Below the pieces are notes generated by a model that saw only the letters and a list, made by a program, of their open reading frames with translations, had not been told where the DNA came from and did not search any database. From positions 5,669,001 to 5,733,000 of the forward strand of contig NZ_CP034783.1 of the NCBI RefSeq assembly GCF_006094435.1: DNA of 64,000 nucleotides, read 5' to 3'. This DNA comes from Pseudomonas sp. MPC6. GTDB lineage: Bacteria > Pseudomonadota > Gammaproteobacteria > Pseudomonadales > Pseudomonadaceae. Made by a program: the position numbers and the translations under genes. Within the stretch, counting starts at the first letter, position 1; the number at the start of each line of letters is the position of its first letter. Positions 19,410 through 28,674 of the stretch are shown in pieces.

Positions 19410-19841
19410 TCAGGCGATCGCGGTCAGCGAGGCTCGATAAAACGGCAGGATCAGGTCCCGTGTCAATGGCGCCAGGATGAGATCGCCGTCGGTGGCCGGG
19501 TCGATCCAGCACACCTCTTCGATCTCTGCCGCCGGGGATACGGCTGAATCGATAGTCAGCTGAAAGAGTTCGGCCTGGACGACAAAACCCGGCTCGTTGG
19601 CGGCCGGTGCCGAAAATTGCCCAAGGTAGGTGGCCTGCGCCGGATCGATGACCAGGCCCAGCTCTTCATCCAGTTCTCGGGCCAGGGCGTGCACCGGTCG
19701 CTCATGGGCTTCGATCTTGCCGCCCGGTTGCATGAAGGCTTCGGTACCGCGCTTGCGGACCAGCAGGGTGCGCCCGTCGGGGCCGATCAACAGGGCGGCG
19801 GCGATGCGGATGAGGCGGGGCGAGACGCTGGATAGGGTCAT
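19410..19841 (-). CDS. NUDIX hydrolase
   Basis: This 143-residue enzyme has a complete Nudix box, starting GGKIEAHE and continuing to RELDEELGL, so it should cleave a nucleoside-diphosphate-linked substrate with Mg2+. The start is ATG 19841 (MTLSSVSPRLIRIAAALL). The frame remains open upstream only because it runs through REP sequence, which gives an implausible cysteine- and serine-rich N terminus. The substrate is unknown. It is the first gene of a likely two-gene operon with the LysE-type exporter. Confidence 0.9.
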   Translation of the reverse strand: MTLSSVSPRLIRIAAALLIGPDGRTLLVRKRGTEAFMQPGGKIEAHERPVHALARELDEELGLVIDPAQATYLGQFSAPAANEPGFVVQAELFQLTIDSAVSPAAEIEEVCWIDPATDGDLILAPLTRDLILPFYRASLTAIA

Positions 19842-19917
19842 GGGGCAGATCTGGCCTTGGTAAAAGGCGCAAGGATCACATGAGGGTGAGTGCCGGGCAA
19901 CCCATGAACAACACGCC

Positions 19918-20047
19918 CCCTGTAGGAGCTGGCTTGCCAGCGAAGAGGCCCTTGAGGATTGCAATAGGCTTGAGGCTTGTGCTGGCCTTGAGGTTTACGT
20001 TGGCTTTGAGGCCGCCTTCGCTGGCAAGCCAGCTCCTACAGGGGGGG
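19918..20047. repeat. REP doublet with an internal GGCTTGAGG-like repeat
   Basis: Forward and inverted main-type REP arms sit at the two ends. The spacer contains several copies of a TTGAGG/GGCTTGAGG motif (CCTTGAGGATT, GGCTTGAGGCTT, GCCTTGAGGTTT, GGCTTTGAGGCC). The inverted arm ends two bases before the stop of the HD-GYP gene. Confidence 0.88.
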
Positions 20048-20048
20048 G

Positions 20049-21428
20049 TCAATGCAGGGCTGGGGCCGCCTTGTCTGCCTCGAGAGTCGCGCCGTTCAGA
20101 TCCTCAGGTAACTTCACAAAAATGGCGTACTTCGCCCCTTCCATGGCTTCGAAAGCGATCAGCTTTTCCACCAGCGCCCCGTTCAACACCTTGCCGGCGT
20201 TGAGCAGCAACATGCCGTTGTCGGCATTGAGGTTGCGCGCCAGGATCATGCCCGCCGCCACGTCCCGGGTGGTCAGCACCTTGACCGAAGGATCGGCCAA
20301 CGAGACATCGCTCAGGTACGCCGCACAGACCTGGATGAAATCCTCCACCATCCCGGGATCGTAGAGCCGCCCGGCATAGTTACGGATATAGACCAATGCT
20401 TCATCGCTGTTCATCTGCCGCTCGAGAATCAGCCCACGCTGCAACTCGATGAAATCCACCGCCAGTTTCAGCAGCCGTGAACCGAACGGAATCGCCTCGC
20501 CCTTGAGCCGGTCGGGAAAGCCATTGCCATCCCAACGCTCCTGATGGTGAAGAATCAGCCGCGCCGCATCCTTCATCGGCTCGAGCGTCATCAACAGCGA
20601 CTCGCTCTGTTTTGGATAGCCGCGGTAGCGTTCCCGATCGTTGTGGTGCAGCAGGTCCGCCGGCGCGGTCATCATGCTGTCGGTCCAGCTCAGCTTGCCG
20701 ATGTTGTAGAGCGCCGCAGCCATGGTCAGGTCGCGACGGGTGCCTTCGTCCAGGTCATGCCGTTGGCAGTAGACCCGCACCAGCTCGATGATCTGGCGGT
20801 TGGTCTGTTTGGCCGGCGCCAACCGCAGGTTGGCCAGCAGCGAGAACACCTCGGTGCTGGTGACGTAGCTGTGCTTGAGTTCTTCGTAGGCCAGGTCGAG
20901 CATGTCGGCGGTCTGCTGCAGCTCGGCGGTACGGGCGGCGACGTGTTTCTCGAGGGTGGCATTGAGCAGCTTCAATTGCTGGTTCTGATCCCGCGTCTCC
21001 TGCACCAGACGCAAGCGTTCACGCTCGGAGTGCTGGTAGGCCAGGGATTGTCGCAACGTCAGCAGCATCTCCTCATCGTGCCAGGGTTTGCTGATGTAAC
21101 GATGAATCTGCCCTTCATTGATGGCTTTGATAATGACCGTCGGATCGGCGTAACCGGTCAGCATGATCCGGGTGGTGTCGGGGTAGCGCTGATGGATATG
21201 GGCCAGCAGCGTGGCGCCGTCCATATTGGGCATGCGCGCATCGCTCATCACCAGGTCGATGGACTGTTGCGCCATGATCTCCAGGGCCTGGGCACCGCTG
21301 GTGGCCAGCAGCACGTCATAGGGTTGGCCGCGCAACAGACGACGCAGGCTGTTGAGGATCGACGCCTCATCATCGACCAGCAACACTTTGGGTTTATCGG
21401 TCAATGTCGTGGGGAGTTGCTCTTCCAT
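20049..21428 (-). CDS. Response regulator with degenerate HD-GYP domain
   Basis: This 459-residue cytoplasmic protein has a receiver domain (VLLVDDEASIL; phospho-acceptor Asp63 in LVMSDARMPNMDG), a coiled linker (about 130-185) and an HD-GYP-like domain. In active HD-GYP c-di-GMP phosphodiesterases the metal site includes a His-Asp pair; here that position reads ALYNIGK (residues 239-245), so HD is replaced by YN. The GYP signature region is HHQERWDGNGFP (294-305). A later histidine position also appears changed (RYRGYPKQSE). It is therefore probably not a normal phosphodiesterase and may bind or signal instead. It is divergent from the c-di-GMP operon, across 256 bases. Confidence 0.9.
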   Translation of the reverse strand: MEEQLPTTLTDKPKVLLVDDEASILNSLRRLLRGQPYDVLLATSGAQALEIMAQQSIDLVMSDARMPNMDGATLLAHIHQRYPDTTRIMLTGYADPTVIIKAINEGQIHRYISKPWHDEEMLLTLRQSLAYQHSERERLRLVQETRDQNQQLKLLNATLEKHVAARTAELQQTADMLDLAYEELKHSYVTSTEVFSLLANLRLAPAKQTNRQIIELVRVYCQRHDLDEGTRRDLTMAAALYNIGKLSWTDSMMTAPADLLHHNDRERYRGYPKQSESLLMTLEPMKDAARLILHHQERWDGNGFPDRLKGEAIPFGSRLLKLAVDFIELQRGLILERQMNSDEALVYIRNYAGRLYDPGMVEDFIQVCAAYLSDVSLADPSVKVLTTRDVAAGMILARNLNADNGMLLLNAGKVLNGALVEKLIAFEAMEGAKYAIFVKLPEDLNGATLEADKAAPALH

Positions 21429-21646
21429 GGCGTCACCTCGAGTGAAACGGCTGTATCGCAGTCAGGATCCGAACAACCATTCCCTATTGTCGGAGCCCGA
21501 GCTTCAGGCTAGATGATTTTGCACGTGATCCGGAAATGATTCGGTTGATTCAGTAGCGCGAAGTGCCGGACAGAGGTCTATGCTCAGCTGACTCGGATCC
21601 ATAATCTGTACGTTCGGCCAGGTGATCAGGGAAAGGATGCCCCGCT

Positions 21647-21694
21647 ATGGACACACCCCACCGTAAAGCTGCCAGTCCCGGCGCATGTCGATGA
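21647..21694 (+). CDS. Possible 15-codon leader ORF before the GGDEF-EAL operon
   Basis: ATG 21647 lies 9 bases after a strong ribosome site (GAAAGGA, 21631-21637) and encodes MDTPHRKAASPGACR. Its TGA (21692-21694) overlaps an ATG at 21691, the third codon of the annotated downstream gene. The downstream gene has no good ribosome site of its own, so coupled initiation through this leader is plausible. No recognisable peptide function. Confidence 0.35.
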   Translation: MDTPHRKAASPGACR

Positions 21695-23991
21695 ATTCAT
21701 TGCTGGCGCGGACCAACCGGCGAATTCTGATCGTCGACGATACTGCTTCGATTCATGCCGACTTCGCGAAGATTCTCAGTCCGGCCTCGTTCGACGACGA
21801 CAGTCTGGTCAGCGCCGAAAATGCCCTGTTCGGCACCTCCGCGGCGATTTCACTGCAAAGTTTCCTGCTCGATTCGGCGTTTCAGGGCCTCCAGGCACTG
21901 GACAAGGTCGAGACCGCGCTGGCCAACGACCTGCCCTACGCCATGGCCTTCATCGACATGCGCATGCCACCGGGCTGGGACGGGCTGGAGACCATCGAAC
22001 GGCTGTGGCAGGTCGATCCCAAGCTGCAGGTGGCGCTTTGCACCGCCTATTCCGACTATTCCTGGGAAGACATCGACGAGCGCCTGGAGTTGGGCGATCG
22101 CTTGCTGATTCTGAAAAAACCCTTCGATGCCATCGAAATCCGCCAGATGGCGAGCGCATTGACCGCCAAATGGCAGATGACCGAAGACGCGGCATTGAAA
22201 ATGTCCCTGCTGGAGCAGGCCGTCGAGGAACGCACCCGGGAGCTGTCCGATGCCAATATCATCGTGCAGAACAGCCCGACCATCCTGTATCGGTTGCGGG
22301 GCGAGCCGTCGTTTCCGTTGATGTACATCTCCCACAACATCACCAAATACGGGCACATTGCCGCGGCGCTCGTGGCGTCGGCCAACTGGGCCCAGGAGCT
22401 GATCCATCCCGACGATCAATCGAAAGTCGACACTGCCATGGCCCGGGTGCTCGACCGCCATGCGGCGGGCGCCTCCATCGAGTTCAGGATGCGCACCGGC
22501 AATGGCGCCTGGCGCTGGGTGGAAAACCGCTACATCCCGGTACGCGACAATGAGGGCCGCTTGCTGGAAGTCGAAGGCATCATCATCGACATCACCGAGC
22601 GCAAAATGGCCGAGGAGAAAATCGCCCTGCTGGCCCGCACCGACGGGCTGACCGGGCTGGCCAACCGCGCGACGCTGATCGAACGGCTGCACCAGGCGTT
22701 CGCTGCCGCGCGACGGGGCGCCGCCACCTTCGCCATGTTTTACCTGGACCTGGATCACTTCAAACGCATCAACGACTCCCTGGGTCACCCGGTGGGCGAC
22801 CTGTTACTGCAGGAGGTTGCACGCCGAATCAAGGCCTGTGTGCGGGAAAACGATGTGGTCGCACGCCTGGGTGGTGACGAGTTCGCAATCTTGCAACTGG
22901 ATGTCAGTGACCCGACCCAATCCGCAGGGCTGGCCGCCAAGGTCCGGGATGCGCTGGTGTCGCCCTACTCCCTGGCCGGCAACGATGTGCGGGTCTCGGT
23001 CAGCATCGGCATCAGCAGCTACAGCCCGGCCTGCACCAGCGCCGACGGGCTGCTGACCCAGGCCGACATGGCGCTGTATCGCTCCAAGGAAAAGGGGCGC
23101 AACCAGTACCACTTCCACTCCGAGGAGATCAATCAGGAGGTGGTCGAGCGCATGGCCATCGCCAGCGACTTGAGAGAAGCCATCGAACGCGAGGAACTGG
23201 AACTGCATTACTGGCCGGAAGTGGACCTGAGCAGCGGCAGGATCCTCGGCATGGAAGCACAGGTCCGCTGGAACCACCCGGAACGCGGGCTGCTGGAAGC
23301 TTCGGCATTTCTGCCCGCAGCGGAAAAGACCGGCGCCATCGTCGCCCTCGGTCACTGGGTGCTGGATCGTGCGTGCAGGCAAATGCGCCAGTGGCGCGAC
23401 GCCGGCATGGCACCTCCGGTGATCGCGATCAAACTGTCCCTGGCCCAGCTCAAGAGTGGTCCCGAACTGATCTACGACGTGCTGCGCACCACCGCGCGCT
23501 TGGAACTGAGCCCCTGGGACCTGCGCTTCGATGTCACAGAAGCGACGCTGGCCCAGACCAAATGGACCCACAACGATGTGTTGCCACGCCTGCGTGAGCT
23601 GGGGGTGAAGATCGCCATCGACGACTTCGGCACCGAGTATTCCTCCTTCGACTACCTCAAGACCTATCAGGTCAATCACCTGAAACTCGCCCAGGCCTTC
23701 ATCGACACCGCGGCCCGCGACCCGGCATGCGCGAACACCTTGCGCGCCATCATCAACTTCGCCCGGGAGGTAGGGATCGGCATCATTGCCGAGGGCGTCG
23801 AAACGCAGGAGCAGCGCAACTCGCTGATGGCCACCGGCTCGCCGATGAACGCCCAGGGCGATTACTTCAGCGAAGCCGTCAGCAGCCAGCAGGCTGCCGA
23901 GCTGCTGAAGGCCGGCAGTATCGCGCCCGCGAGCCACGACCTGGGGCCGATGCACGACAACCCGCAACGCGCCACCGGGGACAAAGGATGA
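21685..23991 (+). CDS. REC-PAS-GGDEF-EAL protein, GGDEF intact and EAL degenerate
   Basis: This 768-residue cytoplasmic regulator has an extended receiver domain (RRILIVDDT; phospho-acceptor Asp91 in AFIDMRMPPGWDG), a PAS domain (about 190-305), GGDEF (about 315-475) and EAL (about 490-740). GGDEF is intact at 396-400, with metal Asp in LDLDHFK and the inhibitory I-site RxxD at 387-390, so it should make c-di-GMP. EAL looks inactive: EAL is EAQ (524-526), the metal-binding Asn of the NxS motif is Lys583 (IKLSLAQ), and DDFGTGYSS is DDFGTEYSS. The start may be ATG 21691 rather than 21685. The stop overlaps the next gene (ATGA). Confidence 0.93.
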   Translation: MSMNSLLARTNRRILIVDDTASIHADFAKILSPASFDDDSLVSAENALFGTSAAISLQSFLLDSAFQGLQALDKVETALANDLPYAMAFIDMRMPPGWDGLETIERLWQVDPKLQVALCTAYSDYSWEDIDERLELGDRLLILKKPFDAIEIRQMASALTAKWQMTEDAALKMSLLEQAVEERTRELSDANIIVQNSPTILYRLRGEPSFPLMYISHNITKYGHIAAALVASANWAQELIHPDDQSKVDTAMARVLDRHAAGASIEFRMRTGNGAWRWVENRYIPVRDNEGRLLEVEGIIIDITERKMAEEKIALLARTDGLTGLANRATLIERLHQAFAAARRGAATFAMFYLDLDHFKRINDSLGHPVGDLLLQEVARRIKACVRENDVVARLGGDEFAILQLDVSDPTQSAGLAAKVRDALVSPYSLAGNDVRVSVSIGISSYSPACTSADGLLTQADMALYRSKEKGRNQYHFHSEEINQEVVERMAIASDLREAIEREELELHYWPEVDLSSGRILGMEAQVRWNHPERGLLEASAFLPAAEKTGAIVALGHWVLDRACRQMRQWRDAGMAPPVIAIKLSLAQLKSGPELIYDVLRTTARLELSPWDLRFDVTEATLAQTKWTHNDVLPRLRELGVKIAIDDFGTEYSSFDYLKTYQVNHLKLAQAFIDTAARDPACANTLRAIINFAREVGIGIIAEGVETQEQRNSLMATGSPMNAQGDYFSEAVSSQQAAELLKAGSIAPASHDLGPMHDNPQRATGDKG

Positions 23992-25862
23992 AAACCCCTT
24001 TCGTGCGAACCAACCGGCGCATTCTGATCATCGACGATACGCCCTCGATCCATGAGGATTTTCGCAAGATCCTTGGCACGCAAAACGAAAATGAACAAAG
24101 CCTGGCCGGCACCGAAGAAGCCCTGTTCGGCACCGTGCAGCAAGATCGACTGTCGTTTCAGCTCGACTCGGCCTACCAGGGTTCGGAAGCCCTCGAACAG
24201 GTCCAGTGCGCACTGGCCGAAGGTCGACCTTATGCCATGGCCTTCATCGACATGCGCATGCCACCGGGCTGGGATGGCCTGGAGACCATCGAACAGCTGT
24301 GGAAGGCCGACCCACACCTGCAAATTGCCTTGTGCACCGCCTATTCCGATTACAGCTGGGAAGACATGGCGGAGCGGCTGGAATTCGGCGACCAGCTGCT
24401 GGTGCTGAAAAAACCTTTCGACAGCCTGGAAATCCGGCAGATGGCCAGTGCCCTGACCTGGAAGTGGCAGATGACGCAGGACGCGGCCATTAAAGTCCTG
24501 AGCCTGGAGCAAACCATCGAGGCCCGGGTCCTCGAACTGCTCAAGGTTTCGCATCTGTTGCAGTACGACGTCCTGACCGAGCTGCCCAACAGCACGTTGC
24601 TCGGTGACCGCTTGAACCAGTCGCTGGCGCTGTCCCGGCGCCATGACAAGCAACTGGCGGTGATGTTTCTGGGGCTCGACCGCTTCAAACGCATCAACAA
24701 CGCACTGGGCCATCCGGCCGGTGACCAGATGCTCAAGCAGGTCGGGCGCAATCTGGTGGCCTCGGTGCGTGAGTCCGACTCGGTGTTCCGCTACGGTTCG
24801 GACGAATTCGTGGTAATCCTCGCCGACATCCGCCACCCCCAGCAGACCACGGTCATCGCCGAAAAACTCCTCAAGGCTATCCGTGCACCCCAGCACATCG
24901 CAGGCCACGACCTGAGCGTCACCGCCAGCCTGGGCATCAGCGTCTATCCCGACGACGGCTTCGATGCGATCTCGCTGATCAAGAAAGCCGAAACCGCGAT
25001 GCGCAACGTCAAGGAAAGCGGCCCGAACGATTTCAGTTTTTTCATCGACGAAATGAACCAGCGCGCCCGGGATCAGCAAAGCATCGAGACGGGCATTCGC
25101 CTGGCGCTGGAGCGCAACGAATTTGTCCTGCATTACCAACCCAGACTGGACCTGGGCAGCGGTCAGGTAGTCGGTGCCGAGGCCTTGATCCGCTGGCATA
25201 AACCGGGGCATGGCTGCGTCTACCCGTCAGATTTTATCGGCGTGGCCGAAGACAGCGGCCTGATCGTCCCGTTAAGCAAATGGGTGTTGGCCCAGGCCTG
25301 TCGACAAGCCTGCTTGTGGCAGGCGGCCGGGCTGCCGAAAATCTGCATGTCGGTCAATGTATCGGCCATCGATTTTCGCCAACGGGACTTTGTCGACGGC
25401 ATCGAACAGGTACTCAAGGACACCGGTCTGGAGCCGGCCTTGCTCGAACTGGAAATCACCGAAGGCGTGTTGATGCAAAACATCGATGCCACCGTGACCG
25501 CCCTGAACCGGATCAAGGCATTGGGGGTGCGACTGGCCATCGATGACTTCGGTACCGGTTATTCCAGCCTGAGTTACTTGCGGCGCTTTCCCGTCGACGT
25601 GCTGAAAATCGACCAGTCGTTCATTCGCAGCTTGAGCAGCGACAGCAACGACGCCGCGCTGGTCAGCGCCATCATCAGCCTGGGCCGCAGCCTCAAGCTG
25701 ACCATCATTGCCGAAGGGGTGGAGACCCTCCAACAGCTGGATTTCCTCAAGGCCCATCAATGCGAGGAAGGCCAGGGCTACTACTTCAGCAAAGCCGTGG
25801 AGCCGGACGCATTCGTCCGGTACCTGCAATCGGTGCAGCCCTCTTCCTCCGTCTTCATGTGA
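23988..25862 (+). CDS. REC-GGDEF-EAL protein, EAL intact and GGDEF degenerate
   Basis: This 624-residue cytoplasmic regulator starts at ATG 23988, overlapping the previous stop. Its receiver is the same extended type (phospho-acceptor Asp88). The GGDEF domain is altered: the signature reads GSDEF (270-274) and the first metal aspartate of LDLD is Gly229 (FLGLDRFK). The EAL domain keeps all the marks of an active c-di-GMP phosphodiesterase: EAL 398-400 in AEALIRW, Asn457, ELEITEG, Asp519-Asp520 in DDFGTGYSS, Lys540 and Asp542, and the closing QGYYFSKA. It has no PAS domain. It is the likely breakdown partner of the preceding protein. Confidence 0.94.
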   Translation: MKTPFVRTNRRILIIDDTPSIHEDFRKILGTQNENEQSLAGTEEALFGTVQQDRLSFQLDSAYQGSEALEQVQCALAEGRPYAMAFIDMRMPPGWDGLETIEQLWKADPHLQIALCTAYSDYSWEDMAERLEFGDQLLVLKKPFDSLEIRQMASALTWKWQMTQDAAIKVLSLEQTIEARVLELLKVSHLLQYDVLTELPNSTLLGDRLNQSLALSRRHDKQLAVMFLGLDRFKRINNALGHPAGDQMLKQVGRNLVASVRESDSVFRYGSDEFVVILADIRHPQQTTVIAEKLLKAIRAPQHIAGHDLSVTASLGISVYPDDGFDAISLIKKAETAMRNVKESGPNDFSFFIDEMNQRARDQQSIETGIRLALERNEFVLHYQPRLDLGSGQVVGAEALIRWHKPGHGCVYPSDFIGVAEDSGLIVPLSKWVLAQACRQACLWQAAGLPKICMSVNVSAIDFRQRDFVDGIEQVLKDTGLEPALLELEITEGVLMQNIDATVTALNRIKALGVRLAIDDFGTGYSSLSYLRRFPVDVLKIDQSFIRSLSSDSNDAALVSAIISLGRSLKLTIIAEGVETLQQLDFLKAHQCEEGQGYYFSKAVEPDAFVRYLQSVQPSSSVFM

Positions 25863-25906
25863 ACGATGCGCAAAGACACTCAGGCCTCAGGCCAAGGAAT
25901 CATCAG

Positions 25907-26866
25907 ATGTCGCCCTTCTTTCACCACCTGCTTCTGGTGCCGTTGTTCGGGCTCTGTCTGAGCGCCGGCGCCGCTCCTTTGGATGAACCGCTCAAACCAT
26001 TGCCGGCGGTGCCCAGGCAGGATCCGCTGCGGGTCGAACTCGGGCGCCAGTTGTTCAACGAACCACGCCTGTCGGTCAACGGCTCGTTATCCTGTTCAAG
26101 CTGCCACCGGCTGGAAAAAGGCGGTGCCGACAACCAGGCATTTTCCATCGGTTTCGCCGGTCTTCCGGTGGCGATCAACACCCCCAGCGTATTCAACGCC
26201 AGCCTGAATATTCGGCAATTCTGGAACGGTCGAGCCGACACCCTCGAAGCCCAGATCCACGAAGTGGTACAGAGCCCCAGCGAAATGGGGAGCAACTGGG
26301 AGCACGTAGTGCAGACGCTGTCCGCCGATTCGGCTTATCAGGCCTCATTTGCCAACGCCTACCCGGACGGCGTGACCATGAACAATGTGCAAAACGCCCT
26401 GGCCACCTACGAACGCACGCTGCTCAGCAAAAACTCACGCTTCGACCAATACCTGCTGGGTGATACCGATATTCTTACCCGGGAGGAAAAATACGGTTAC
26501 CAGCGCTTCAAGGAATACGGCTGCATCGCCTGTCACCAGGGGGTGAACATCGGCGGCAACATGTTCCAGAAGTTCGGGGTGATGGGCGATTACTTTCAGG
26601 CTCGGGGCAAGCTTGTGGAATCCGACCTGGGCCGTTATCTGGTGACCCGGGACGAAGAGGATCGCAATGTGTTCAAGGTACCCAGCCTGCGCAACGTCGC
26701 CGTGACCGCGCCGTACTTTCACGATGGCTCGGCCAGCACCCTCGAAGACGCGGTAGACGTGATGTTCAAGTTCCAGCTCGGGCGCGTTCCTTCCACCGAG
26801 GACAAACACCTGATCATCAAATTCCTCAAGACCCTGACCGGTGAATGGGGAGGCAAACCCTTATGA
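25907..26866 (+). CDS. Periplasmic MauG/CcpA-type di-haem cytochrome c peroxidase
   Basis: This 319-residue protein starts at ATG 25907 behind AAGGA, with a signal peptide (HHLLLVPLFGLCLSAGAA). Two c-type haem sites are present: CSSCH at 63-67 and CIACH at 206-210. The order and the text NGSLSCSSCH, SVFNASLNIRQFWNGRA and FKVPSLRNVAVTAPYFHDGS match the bacterial di-haem peroxidase/MauG family. It should reduce peroxide, or carry out a MauG-like oxidation, in the periplasm. It is embedded in a c-di-GMP operon, 44 bases after the phosphodiesterase gene and overlapping the histidine kinase start (ATGA), which suggests a signalling role. Confidence 0.93.
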   Translation: MSPFFHHLLLVPLFGLCLSAGAAPLDEPLKPLPAVPRQDPLRVELGRQLFNEPRLSVNGSLSCSSCHRLEKGGADNQAFSIGFAGLPVAINTPSVFNASLNIRQFWNGRADTLEAQIHEVVQSPSEMGSNWEHVVQTLSADSAYQASFANAYPDGVTMNNVQNALATYERTLLSKNSRFDQYLLGDTDILTREEKYGYQRFKEYGCIACHQGVNIGGNMFQKFGVMGDYFQARGKLVESDLGRYLVTRDEEDRNVFKVPSLRNVAVTAPYFHDGSASTLEDAVDVMFKFQLGRVPSTEDKHLIIKFLKTLTGEWGGKPL

Positions 26867-28674
26867 GGATCTCTCGCCGCCGCAACCTGGCGCTGTTGGG
26901 CATCGTCGCCGTGATGCTGGCCTCGACGCTGCTGTTCCTGTACTTCAAATCCAACTCGAACCAGACCACGACCTACGCCGAGTCCCGGGACCTGATCGCG
27001 CGGATCAAACAGTTGAATGCCCAGTGGGAAACCGAGATTCTCAAGGCCAGGATCGCCATCAGCCACAACTACGACCCCCTGGTCGCACCGCTGACCGAGA
27101 TGACTGAGCTGTGGCAACGGTTCGATACGATGGCGTCCAGCCACGGCCGCCACGACTCGCCGACCTGGCGCGCCAGCCATGACGCTTACCAGAAAACCCT
27201 CCAGAAAAAGACCCGGCTGGTGGAGCAGTTCAAGTCGCACAACGCCGTGCTGCGCAACTCGCTGGCCTTCCTGCCCACTGCCGAGGACGACATTCAGCAA
27301 CAGCTGGGGCAGTTGGTGGACGGGGACAAACTGCAACTGCAGAACATCGCCACCGACACCTACGATTTGCTGCTCAGCAGCCTCGAGTTCGCCCAGGTCA
27401 CCTCCGACGACAAGGCGGCTGACATCCTGCTCGGGCTGAGCAAACTGGCGGTCAATAAAGAGCGTCTGCCTGAACAGTTCCACAGTCCGATCGATATTCT
27501 GAGCAACCACATTTCACTGATCCTGCGCGAGCAACCGGTGGTCAATCGATTGCTACAAGACATTGAAGCCATCCCCGTGGCCGAACGCCTGGACGACATC
27601 ACCAGCCTGTTGAACACGGATCAGCAGCGGGCCGATGCGGTCGACCAGCGCTATCACTTCTACATGCTGGTGTTTTCAGTCCTGCTGGTGCTGTTGCTGG
27701 TGTACCTGGCGATTCAGCTGATGCGCAGTTTCACGGTGATCCAGCGCGTCAACAAAGCCCTGCAATCGGCCAACGACGATCTTGAACTGCGGGTGGAAGA
27801 ACGCACCCGCGAGCTCAAGGACACCCAAAGCGAACTGCTCGACACTGCGCGCCAGGCCGGCATGGCCGAAATCGCCACCAACGTGTTGCACAACGTCGGC
27901 AACGTACTCAACAGCGTGAACATTTCCGCCGACCTGGTCTCGCGCAAACTGCGCGCCAGCAAGGCCCAGGGCCTGGGCAAGGCCATGCAGCTGATCAACG
28001 GGCATCCAGGCGACCTCGGTACTTTTCTCACCCAGGACGAGAAAGGTAAATTGCTGCCCGGCTATCTCAATCAACTGGTGGACGCGATTGCCCTGGAACA
28101 ACAAGGCATGACCGAGGAACTGGCGCAGCTGAGCAAAAGTGTCGACCACATCAAGGACATCGTCGCCACCCAGCAATCCTATGCCGGCGCCAACAGCCTG
28201 ATGGAACCGCTGCACATCAGCGAATTGCTCGAAGACGCCCTGCGCATGAATGCAGGCGCCTTGACCCGGCATCACGTCAAGGTGATCAAGGAGTACAACG
28301 AGGTGCCGCAGGTCATGGGCGACAAGCACCGGCTGCTGCTGATCCTGATCAACCTGATCAGCAATGCCAAGTACGCCATGTCCGAGTTGGGCAATCGCCC
28401 GCGGCAAATGACCCTTGGGGTAAAAATAGTCGAGGATTCGATCCTGCAAGTCAGCGTCAAGGATGACGGCGAAGGCATCGCCGAGGAGAACATGACGCGC
28501 ATCTTTGCCCACGGTTTCACCACCCGCAAGGAAGGCCATGGTTTCGGCCTGCACAGCTGTGCCCTGGCTGCCATCGAGATGAACGGCCACCTCTCTGCCC
28601 ATAGTGACGGCCCGGGCAAAGGCGCGCTGTTCACCTTGCAGATCCCGCTTAAAATCGTTCCGGAGCCTGCATGA
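26863..28674 (+). CDS. Membrane histidine kinase with all-helical periplasmic sensor
   Basis: This 603-residue kinase starts at ATG 26863, overlapping the peroxidase stop. Helices near 8-27 and 268-287 flank a long, helix-rich periplasmic domain with the look of a DAHL-type sensor. A coiled linker leads to the phospho-acceptor region NVLHNVGNVLNSVNISADL, where His343 is followed by NVGN instead of the usual ExxP. The ATPase domain has LILINLISNAKYAM (N box), VKDDGEGI (G1), IFAHGFTTRK (F) and GHGFGLHSC (G2). It overlaps the next gene (ATGA). The periplasmic sensor next to a periplasmic peroxidase suggests shared sensing (inference). Confidence 0.9.
   Translation: MRISRRRNLALLGIVAVMLASTLLFLYFKSNSNQTTTYAESRDLIARIKQLNAQWETEILKARIAISHNYDPLVAPLTEMTELWQRFDTMASSHGRHDSPTWRASHDAYQKTLQKKTRLVEQFKSHNAVLRNSLAFLPTAEDDIQQQLGQLVDGDKLQLQNIATDTYDLLLSSLEFAQVTSDDKAADILLGLSKLAVNKERLPEQFHSPIDILSNHISLILREQPVVNRLLQDIEAIPVAERLDDITSLLNTDQQRADAVDQRYHFYMLVFSVLLVLLLVYLAIQLMRSFTVIQRVNKALQSANDDLELRVEERTRELKDTQSELLDTARQAGMAEIATNVLHNVGNVLNSVNISADLVSRKLRASKAQGLGKAMQLINGHPGDLGTFLTQDEKGKLLPGYLNQLVDAIALEQQGMTEELAQLSKSVDHIKDIVATQQSYAGANSLMEPLHISELLEDALRMNAGALTRHHVKVIKEYNEVPQVMGDKHRLLLILINLISNAKYAMSELGNRPRQMTLGVKIVEDSILQVSVKDDGEGIAEENMTRIFAHGFTTRKEGHGFGLHSCALAAIEMNGHLSAHSDGPGKGALFTLQIPLKIVPEPA

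Noticed and set aside
19842..19964. Longer NUDIX N terminus
   Set aside because: The extra residues are translated REP sequence; ATG 19841 is the sensible start.
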